From NCBI GenBank assembly GCA_963675135.1, contig OY776120.1, forward strand, positions 57,160,063 to 57,224,062: a stretch of DNA of 64,000 nt. The letters run 5' to 3'. The notes under the pieces are model-generated. The model had not been told where the DNA came from. It saw only the letters and a list, made by a program, of their open reading frames with translations, and made no database searches. Below, piece after piece: positions 57,012-64,000 of this stretch. This stretch comes from Galeopsis tetrahit. Lineage: Eukaryota > Streptophyta > Magnoliopsida > Lamiales > Lamiaceae. The position numbers were made by a program, and so were the translations under genes. Each line of letters begins with the position of its first letter. Position 1 is the first letter of the stretch.

Positions 57012-59470
57012 GGTACCCTTTGAGTGTTGGGTCCTAGAGGGTTAGCTGTACCTTTTGGAACCCAAATCTGTCTGATAACTTTGATTGATTCAAAGTGACT
57101 GACTTGGTTTCCATTTACATCTACATACACAGTTTGACCCTTAAATGCCTTGGGTGACTTCTGTATATAAGTGTTAGCTTTGTAGAGTTCAGGAGAGTTG
57201 GTAAATTTCTTTGGGACATTTCTCCTGAAGTTACTAAGCTTAGGTGCAGCTGGGTAAGACTTTTGAGGATAGGTTTTTGGATGGCCTTTTCCATTTGGCA
57301 AGTAAGGTCCAGGCTTCCTGAATGTTTTATACCTATCAGAGGGTATTGGCCTTAATCCATTTAGTTGAGGTTGCCTTATTTGATTTGGCCTCTTCTGAAC
57401 AGGTTTTGGACAACTCCTCTGATGATGATTCAGATAGGTTGGCCTTCCATTGGTTCTACCTTTCTGAACCTCATTCCTCCTGTAAGCAATGCCTTTAACC
57501 TTTTCCAAAGGTGTGGGTTTAGGTACATTGTTTACCTGAGTTGGTATAAAAATTCCTTTTCCCTTATCCTTGATCAGTGGTTGATTTACTTCATTTTCAT
57601 TTTGTTGTGCCACTGATCTTACAAAAGTCATCTTAGAATTGCTTGATGAAGCAAAACTAAGACCAGGTGAGGGTTCAAATGAATTATAGCCTAATCCATC
57701 CCTTTGAGCAAATGGTCTTTGAAACCCTTGAATTTCCTCTATTGCCTTAGCAGATTTGTTCAAGGCAGACATTTTCATTTTCAAGCTCCCCTCACTTATT
57801 TTTAGAGTATCAAATTCTCTTGAGAGATTGTCAAATTTAGCTTGTAGAGTTCTAGAGTCAAAATCCTTTTTCTTTAGAGCCTGATTTTGTTCATCAATCA
57901 GCTTTTGTTGTTCAGAGACTTTGAGAGACATTTCTTCATGTTCTCTCACAATCTGTTGATACAACTCAGTTGATTTAATGTCAATTTCAGATTCAGGAGG
58001 ATTGGACATTTTGACTTTAGACCTCAACTGTTCATTTTCTCTTAGATCCATATTGCATACTTCTTGTATTCTGGTGAAATCTTCCAACAACTTTTCAAAG
58101 TCAAGAAGGATTTCACTAGATTCATGTGTGTTAATTGACAAGTTGGAAGTTGAACATACCTCTTCATCTTCAAGTGCCATTTGACAGTCCTCATCACTGT
58201 CACTGTTGGAGAACAGCCCATCATCAGAAGAGTAGACACTCTCCTCACTTGCTGAATCTCCAGCTACCATAGCCTTCCTGTTGTTCAGCCTTTTATCTCT
58301 TTTGTTTTGCCTTTCCTTCCTTTCTTTTGCACTGAGGTCAGGACAGTCATACTGAAAATGACCCTTCTTCTGGCAGTTGTAACACACATCTTCATCATCA
58401 TCCTTCTTGCTTGAGGACTCCTTCCTCCTTGATGATGATGGTTCACCTTTGCTGAATTTCTTCCTATCAGCATATCTGTCTTCTTTCTTTTCATCAGAGA
58501 CTTTGTCCTCTGATTTATGTTCAGGAGAACTGAATCTCCTTCTGGTTCTGTTATCTTGGTAGAACTTCTTGTATCTACCAAATCTGGAGTTGAGCTTCTC
58601 AAATCTTCTAGCCATGAGTGCCAGCTCCTCCTTTATTTCAGATTTTGAAACAGACTGAGAGGATCTTTGAGTAATCTTCTTTTCTGTTTCAGCAGCTTTG
58701 AAGGCAACACCTTTGTTTGAAGAGGATGGCTCTTCATGCACCTTCTTTCTATTGAGATCAAACTCATATGCTTTGAGTTCAGAGAATACTTGCTGCATTG
58801 GCATGTTGTCAAGATTGCTGGTGTTTTGCATCATGACAGAGTATATGTCCCACTTGGATGTGAGACTTCTCAAGATCTTCAGAGCAACCTCTCTTTTGGC
58901 ATAGAATTTGCCAAGAGAGTTTATTTCATTCATGATGTCAGTGAACCTGCCATCAAGATGATCAATAGTTTCATTGGCCTCCATAGAGAATTGTTCATAT
59001 TTTTGGATAGCCACTTGAAGCTTGTTCTCCTTGATCTTTTGGGTACCTTCACACATAAGTGCTAAGGTATCCCAAATCTCTTTAGCTGATGTGCAGTGGT
59101 ACACTCTTCCCATCACTGCATCTGGAATTGTCTGGTACAATGTGTTCATTGCAATGTAGTTCAAGTTGTGCCTTTTTCTTTCTTCAGCTGTAAGGTCATC
59201 TTCATCTTTTGGCAGCAATTCCCTTGGATCAGCTTTTTGAGCATCAGTGAGCTTGGGATTTGCTTTAGTGAATGTGAATGGCCCTCTAGTGATGACTTTA
59301 AGCATCTCATCATGCTGGCAAGCAAGATGTGCTCTCATCCTGATCTTCCAGAAATCATAGTTCTCAATTGAGAACATTGGCAGTTTGTGATGAGAAATAT
59401 GATTGACTTGGTTTGGACCCATATTGTTGATGGTGTTGACAGCATCTCCTGGAACTGCATTGTTAGCCAT
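57002..59470 (-). CDS. Gag of element B
   Basis: This 822-residue Gag is identical to the copy at 43713-46181 except L455 for H (58107 A versus 44818 T). It holds the copia Gag N-terminal region, the CCHC knuckle at 363-376, the acidic stretch, the coiled coil and the basic Pro-rich tail. The last residues (IWVPKG...VPKF) resemble the Gag end seen just before protease in SIRE-like polyproteins, which supports normal Gag-Pol adjacency despite the frame change. Confidence 0.94.
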   Translation of the reverse strand: MANNAVPGDAVNTINNMGPNQVNHISHHKLPMFSIENYDFWKIRMRAHLACQHDEMLKVITRGPFTFTKANPKLTDAQKADPRELLPKDEDDLTAEERKRHNLNYIAMNTLYQTIPDAVMGRVYHCTSAKEIWDTLALMCEGTQKIKENKLQVAIQKYEQFSMEANETIDHLDGRFTDIMNEINSLGKFYAKREVALKILRSLTSKWDIYSVMMQNTSNLDNMPMQQVFSELKAYEFDLNRKKVHEEPSSSNKGVAFKAAETEKKITQRSSQSVSKSEIKEELALMARRFEKLNSRFGRYKKFYQDNRTRRRFSSPEHKSEDKVSDEKKEDRYADRKKFSKGEPSSSRRKESSSKKDDDEDVCYNCQKKGHFQYDCPDLSAKERKERQNKRDKRLNNRKAMVAGDSASEESVYSSDDGLFSNSDSDEDCQMALEDEEVCSTSNLSINTHESSEILLDFEKLLEDFTRIQEVCNMDLRENEQLRSKVKMSNPPESEIDIKSTELYQQIVREHEEMSLKVSEQQKLIDEQNQALKKKDFDSRTLQAKFDNLSREFDTLKISEGSLKMKMSALNKSAKAIEEIQGFQRPFAQRDGLGYNSFEPSPGLSFASSSNSKMTFVRSVAQQNENEVNQPLIKDKGKGIFIPTQVNNVPKPTPLEKVKGIAYRRNEVQKGRTNGRPTYLNHHQRSCPKPVQKRPNQIRQPQLNGLRPIPSDRYKTFRKPGPYLPNGKGHPKTYPQKSYPAAPKLSNFRRNVPKKFTNSPELYKANTYIQKSPKAFKGQTVYVDVNGNQVSHFESIKVIRQIWVPKGTANPLGPNTQRVPKF

Positions 59471-59597
59471 TTCAACAAATGTAATAGAAGATGAGCACAG
59501 ATAAGTTTTTCAGAAATTTGGATCAGTTCAGTGACCACAGAAAATGTGATTTTTGAAAATCAGTTGAATTTTCAGAGGCAGTGGTCTTTGAACCCCC
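59471..59597 (-). other. Untranslated leader of element B
   Basis: About 127 nt lie between the PBS and the gag ATG, with no earlier ATG. No differences from the element A leader were noticed. Confidence 0.6.
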
Positions 59598-59609
59598 GCT
59601 CTGATACCA
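59598..59609 (-). promoter_or_regulatory. Primer-binding site of element B (initiator tRNA-Met)
   Basis: TGGTATCAGAGC on the minus strand lies two bases inside the LTR end, as in element A. Confidence 0.95.
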
Positions 59610-59611
59610 CT

Positions 59612-61221
59612 TGTTGGTCCTTGGTGGAGTATTGGTGGAGTATAACACAAGTGTATGGGGGGGGGGGAAATGCACTTGTGTATGCAAATTCTTTTCTTTT
59701 TGATAAACTGGTCCTATCAGGCTGGTTGTCTCACAACTGGCCTGAGTGTGAACTTTGATAGATACTTGTCCTACTGATTACTATTAAGTGATCAGTTGGC
59801 TAAATATCTAAAAGAGTTGCTAAGTGCGGAATGTGGTTGGCCTTTACTCAAAGAAATACTCCAAGTTGATTTCTGAAAATACAGGTTATCAGGGACTTTG
59901 TCCAAAACAGATTTTCTTACTTACTAAGTTATGAATCTTTGAAATATGATTGAATGGAGTGAAATTAAGAATGCAGTAAGTAAATGAGACACAAATTTAT
60001 AGTGGTTCAGAGACTCAAGCTCCTACATCCACTTTCCCTGATTGAACAGGATAATTCCTTCTCAATGGAATTAGCTTGTTTTATAGTGCCAAGGTGCACT
60101 GATCAACAACACTCTCTTAGTGTTTTGATCCCTAGGATAACTTGAGTCCTAGTGCTCAATCTCTCTGAGTTAAGACTGTGTTACTAACAGTCCTTAACTT
60201 CTCACTTCTACAACAAACACTTTCTTCACTAAATGAGATAAGGTTTGAGGTTTGGTTCCAACTAATAGAGATATCCTTTACAATGAGAACAGATGTAAAG
60301 GCTTAGGATATCTCAATGCTAAGCTAGGATGTTTACAAAGATTGGCTTAGCTGACTTGAAGTGATTCAGGAAACTTGGAATTCTAGTGAACAGCTTGGTT
60401 TCCTTTTGAAAGCTTGATGATAGTTTGATAGCTTGTAGTTGGATATGAATTCCTTTGATCACTTCTGTATTTATAGACAATTTGAACAACTAACCGTTGG
60501 AGGGATTAGCAATTCAAATATGTCTATTTGCAGCACCATTGAAACGGTTATGAGGCTTGACATCCTTTTATCCACTGTGTAAAAGAGGTCTTCAATGGTT
60601 GCTTGAATGAATGTGTTGACTTCTGACAAATGCGGCTGAGAAGACTTGTGTCAGTTTCCAATTTTGCACAATGTCCTAGGTTGATTTGTGGCAAACTTTA
60701 CACACAGCCAACGGTCAGATGGGACAAGCTCCCTGAACATTCCTGCTGCAGTTTTAGAATGTTCCAACATTCATTCAATGCTTCACTCTTTAATGCTCTA
60801 AGTCTTTAATGCTTGGTTCAGGCATGATTGGCAATAAATGCTTCATTGTATCTTCTGTAAGCTTTTGACATTTAATTCTCTTGATCATTTGTACTTCAAA
60901 CTGCCTAGATCTTTTGCATTTATGAGCACAGCTTCAGTATACTTTAACTTCTTCAGCCAGGTTGTCCATTTGATCAGTTTGTCTTGAATAGATAAGCAGC
61001 TTTGTCCTATAGACCTATCAAGCTGCCTAACATTTCAGCTTTGGACAACTATCCTGATCATTAATATCTCACAACATTTCTGAGATTTTATCTTAAGCAT
61101 ACTACTCATTAAGTGTTCTGGGACAACTTGCCTGAATAATAACTTGAGCATATCTCAACTAACTTGTACATCATCAATCAGGGGTTTTGGTATCTAGATC
61201 AAAATCATTTTATTCCCAACA
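59612..61221 (-). repeat. LTR 2 (5' LTR of B and 3' LTR of C), 1610 bp
   Basis: It has the same ends and internal sites as LTR 1. The G-run (59657-59667) has 11 G against 13, and 61056 is G against C. The hairpin arms are at 59645-59653 and 59673-59681. Because this LTR is flanked by internal sequence on both sides, LTR 1 and LTR 2 may not descend from a single insertion, so their divergence cannot be used for dating. Confidence 0.93.
60468..60501 (-). promoter_or_regulatory. LTR 2 core promoter: MSA-like element plus TATA box
   Basis: TCCAACGGTTA (60501-60491) and TATAAATA (60475-60468) on the minus strand are unchanged from LTR 1. This LTR would drive transcription of element B. Confidence 0.65.
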
Positions 61222-61236
61222 ATTTCCCCCTTTTTT
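61222..61236 (-). promoter_or_regulatory. Polypurine tract of element C
   Basis: AAAAAAGGGGGAAAT on the minus strand directly precedes the LTR start. It shows that another element lies upstream in the array. Confidence 0.92.
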
Positions 61237-61534
61237 ATGATGCCAAAACCTATTACAAAGGGACCTTGACTTAAACTAAGTATTACCTTCAGGGATAGTG
61301 ATCTGGTCAACTTGCCTGAAAGAAACCTGTTAGCACAATAAATCAAGTAATATTTGTCATGTTAGGTTAGTTGAGATAATGAGTTGTTATCTCTTTGATA
61401 GAAACATAGTGATCCTTTTATAGATGTGATAAACCATTACAGGACTGAAAATCAAAGGACTCACTAATCTAAAAAAAATAACAACAGATTCAGCAATCAT
61501 AAAAACAAGAGTAGGGAAGGGATAAACTTATCCA

Positions 61535-64000
61535 TCAGAGAGTTCCATCATCTTGGGGAGCAATGCCATATTGAGCCCAGACCCTCTTCTTCAGCTCCCA
61601 AACATCCTTGTTGGAGCCTCTAGGGCCTATCTTCATCTTCTCCATCTTCATGATGTTGATGAACTCCTCCAGAATCTTCCCTTCATCAATCAAGTTCCCA
61701 TTGAACTTAGGAGGCATGTACAGAATTGGACCAGGGGCCTTGAACTCCACTCTAGCAATATCAGCTGCTGCAAACAGTTTTTGGTAGAGGTCCCTATGAT
61801 TCTCAAACATGAACTGGACAAAGACTTCTTCTACATCTTCTCCAAGCCACTTCCCTATGACATAGAAGTCATATACAAAGCTTCTCTTGGCCTCCTCCCA
61901 TGCATCATTCAGTGAGATTGGAACCCACTTATCATGGTGAGGGTATTGAGTGTCCCATCTTTGTAGCATTTTAGGTTTGAGTTTTCTGTATGAGGCTCTC
62001 CTTCTTGGGACTTTGAAACTTGCCCGTCTTTCATCCCTTGCCTTGTTGGCCTCAACCAATTGCTCCATCCTCTCTTTAGCTCTCTGAAGAGCTAGCTTCT
62101 CTTGGGTTTCTGGATCTTTTCCAAAACCTTCTTCAAACAATTTGGAGGGGTCATCAGCAAGTTTGGGCACACCAACTTCAGGCATTCTGTCCTGTCCTTC
62201 CTCTTCCACTTCTTCTTCTTCAATAACAGGCATTTGAGCTGCTTTCTTTATCCTCTTGGATTTCCTTGCTGGAGTAGATTCTTCAGATTGAAATTCTGAA
62301 GGCAAAGTCAGGCTGGTTGGGAATTCATTGAAGGTTTCCAGTTCCTTCCTCTTTCTTTCAGATGACCTTGTCACCTTCCCCCTTACTTCAGCAACCTTCT
62401 CTTGAGGTTCAAGTCCTGTAGACTCACCACCTGGCCTTTGAAGCTTTCTTGCCTGACTTTCCATAGCTGACATCATGGACTCCTTGACAGCTATTTGAAT
62501 CTGCTCTTCCTCAGTTAAATCTTCAACATTCATTGGGCCTTTGCCTTTCCCAATGTCTTCTACTGCTTCCTCCTCAACTTCAGGGGCCTTCTCCTTTCCC
62601 TTGGATTCTCCAATTACCAAGGTCCCCTTTGCTCTTGCTCTCTGTCTTTCCCCCTTTTTGGCATTATCAAAACATTGGGGCTTCAAGTCACTCATAGTGA
62701 CAGAGAGATGTGAGTGGGAATGAGTGAGGGACTTCAATTCCTGCAGTAGATAAACATTCTCATCATGAATGTTTTGCATTTTATCATCTGCCATGCTCAA
62801 AAAGGTGTGAACAGGCTTCATCTTCTGGGAAACTATGGCATCCAATGTGGCTTTCAGTGATTGATCAAGTTTGGCCTGAAGTTGTTTAGTGAGATTGGCC
62901 ACAACTTGATCAGAGACTTTGGCCATGAGTTCAACAGTGAACTTCTCAGCAGCTTCCTTCACCATTGCAGCTTTCAACTCTGCTGCCTTCTTTCTCTGTG
63001 CTGCTGTTCTCTGCCTTAAAGCATCCTTGATTGTCTTTCTCAATGCCTTTACATTGTGCTTGTACAAAGTTTTGAGACCCTGCTGCTCTTTCTTCACAGA
63101 TCTAGTGAATATACCCATAGCATCTTTAGCCTTTGTCACTTCAGTTGAAACTGTTTGCAGTCCAGTTTCAACCCCACAAAGTCTTGCATCAATAGTAGGT
63201 AAGATCACTTCTTCAGACCCTGTGAGCCTCATCTCCACAGAGGCTAGAGTCTTCCCTTGGCCATCTAGGGTATCAGCAGTGGTTGCATGAGCCTTCTCAA
63301 CTTCCCTGACCAGTGTGTCCAACTTCCCTGACTGCTCTTCAATGATGGATGCAGTCTGAGTAGCCATCTGAAAGTGAGCCTCAGAGGTGTTGGCTTGTTC
63401 AAAGTAGATCTGGTTTAGTGTGGACACATTTGCTGATACTGCTTGAAGATCAGTGTCAGCTTCAACTGGTATATCTGTCAGGGAGGCATCTGCAAAAATC
63501 TGTTCAAGAGTAACAGCAACTGAATCTGCAAAACTAACAGTGTTAGTAAAAACTCCCTCAGCACCCTCTATTTCTTTTTCTCCCATAAGGTCTGATACAT
63601 CAGCACCTTCTCTCTCATTTTCAACTTTATTCTTTTCTTCTTCATTTTCAAAAGATAGACTCACATTCACTGGAGAATCAGGCCTCCTTTCACCAAGGGA
63701 TTCATCAAGTTCAGATTTGACTTGAAGAATAGCCTGACTCTCATATTGGGCTGCACCCAATATTTCTACTTCCTCACCCTCTATTTGTGGTGCACTCAAG
63801 GACCCAGTGATCACACATTCCTCACCAACACCTCCCTCTGATTTTTCAGCACTCACAGCCTTTTCAACTCCTTCAATGTTTAAACCTGACACCTCTATAT
63901 CCTCAACAGGATCCACAGAGGGCAGTTGTTGGGAGATCACAGTGCTTGGGCAGCCCAAGTCCACTGAGTCATCCTGAATGACTAAAGGCTGGTCAATGTC
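61535..64000 (-). CDS. ORF3 of element C, C-terminal part (codons about 770-1590)
   Basis: The frame is open from the window edge to the stop at 61535 and aligns to 48247-50712 with no indel. It covers the acidic region, the coiled coil, the second basic patch and the C-terminal domain. I noticed no residue difference from copy B. Whether the N-terminal half is intact in this copy lies outside the window. Function is unknown, as for the other copies. Confidence 0.85.
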   Translation of the reverse strand, partial: DIDQPLVIQDDSVDLGCPSTVISQQLPSVDPVEDIEVSGLNIEGVEKAVSAEKSEGGVGEECVITGSLSAPQIEGEEVEILGAAQYESQAILQVKSELDESLGERRPDSPVNVSLSFENEEEKNKVENEREGADVSDLMGEKEIEGAEGVFTNTVSFADSVAVTLEQIFADASLTDIPVEADTDLQAVSANVSTLNQIYFEQANTSEAHFQMATQTASIIEEQSGKLDTLVREVEKAHATTADTLDGQGKTLASVEMRLTGSEEVILPTIDARLCGVETGLQTVSTEVTKAKDAMGIFTRSVKKEQQGLKTLYKHNVKALRKTIKDALRQRTAAQRKKAAELKAAMVKEAAEKFTVELMAKVSDQVVANLTKQLQAKLDQSLKATLDAIVSQKMKPVHTFLSMADDKMQNIHDENVYLLQELKSLTHSHSHLSVTMSDLKPQCFDNAKKGERQRARAKGTLVIGESKGKEKAPEVEEEAVEDIGKGKGPMNVEDLTEEEQIQIAVKESMMSAMESQARKLQRPGGESTGLEPQEKVAEVRGKVTRSSERKRKELETFNEFPTSLTLPSEFQSEESTPARKSKRIKKAAQMPVIEEEEVEEEGQDRMPEVGVPKLADDPSKLFEEGFGKDPETQEKLALQRAKERMEQLVEANKARDERRASFKVPRRRASYRKLKPKMLQRWDTQYPHHDKWVPISLNDAWEEAKRSFVYDFYVIGKWLGEDVEEVFVQFMFENHRDLYQKLFAAADIARVEFKAPGPILYMPPKFNGNLIDEGKILEEFINIMKMEKMKIGPRGSNKDVWELKKRVWAQYGIAPQDDGTL

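Larger units (their letters stand above)
46323..61221 (-). mobile_element. Element B: full-length SIRE-type Ty1/copia retrotransposon, about 14.9 kb
   Basis: On the minus strand it runs 5' LTR (61221-59612), PBS, gag, pol, spacer, ORF3, polypurine tract and 3' LTR (47933-46323). Both LTRs are shared with neighbouring copies (C and A), and no flanking host sequence or target-site duplication separates the units. gag and pol are open. ORF3 has one nonsense codon, and pol carries the same connection deletion as element A. The unit period is 13289 bp, or 13288 where the LTR G-run differs. Assignment to the SIRE/Maximus lineage rests on Gag and Pol motifs, the LTR start and the large third ORF. 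Confidence 0.92.
59612..64000 (-). mobile_element. Element C: partial SIRE-type retrotransposon at the window edge
   Basis: Only its 3' LTR, polypurine tract, non-coding 3' region and the last half of ORF3 are inside the window. The array therefore continues to the right by at least one more unit. Confidence 0.9.

Noticed and set aside
46323..61221. Dating element B from the divergence of its two LTRs
   Set aside because: Both LTRs are shared with neighbouring units in the array, so they may not stem from one insertion, and later recombination or conversion may have homogenised them.

Overview
The window is nuclear DNA of a flowering plant, most likely a eudicot. The evidence is a long plant-type satellite array joined to Ty1/copia LTR retrotransposons of SIRE/Maximus type: a primer-binding site for initiator tRNA-Met, LTRs starting TGTTGGGAATAAA, and a very long third ORF after pol. 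I do not recognise the species from the satellite. No host gene, rRNA, tRNA or CRISPR was seen.

Left part, 1-37766: an uninterrupted, AT-rich, head-to-tail satellite with a monomer of about 231 bp (roughly 165 copies, estimated from length). Variant monomers recur in fixed order and form nested higher-order repeats. Periods measured from recurring variants are 2973 and 3175 bp (1-10.2 kb), 2059, 4795 and 6854 bp (10.2-23.1 kb), 2305 bp (23.1-27.7 kb) and 2049-2050 bp (28.3-36 kb, also once near the left end). The short frames in this part are fragments of the repeat, not genes.

Right part, 37767-64000: retrotransposons on the minus strand in a head-to-tail array that shares LTRs, with a period of 13288-13289 bp. 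Reading leftward: partial element C (64000-59612, only the 3' part of ORF3 plus its LTR), complete element B (61221-46323, about 14.9 kb), and element A (47933-37767), which is cut inside ORF3 and fused to the satellite through a 3-bp microhomology. Each unit runs LTR, PBS, gag, pol (protease, integrase, reverse transcriptase, RNase H), a 0.67-kb spacer with a putative internal promoter, ORF3, polypurine tract, LTR. A and B differ at only nine positions over 8.4 kb, so the array is young or recently homogenised. gag and pol are open in both copies. Pol lacks a block between RT and RNase H, and ORF3 carries a different nonsense codon in A and in B.

Main observations to check: (1) a short degenerate motif, TCAGG-n3-GTTG (extended GGACAAC-n3-CCTGA on the other strand), occurs 16 times exactly and more than 20 times with one mismatch per 13.3-kb unit, in LTRs, spacers and loosely constrained coding regions, in both orientations and in more than one reading frame; (2) the LTR and the spacer before ORF3 share a promoter layout, an M-phase MSA-like element (CCAACGGTTA) followed 14-15 bp later by a TATA box; (3) gag and pol overlap only within a window of a few nucleotides, next to a splice-acceptor-like sequence; (4) both the satellite/element fusion and a satellite duplication breakpoint fall at the same dyad in the satellite monomer.
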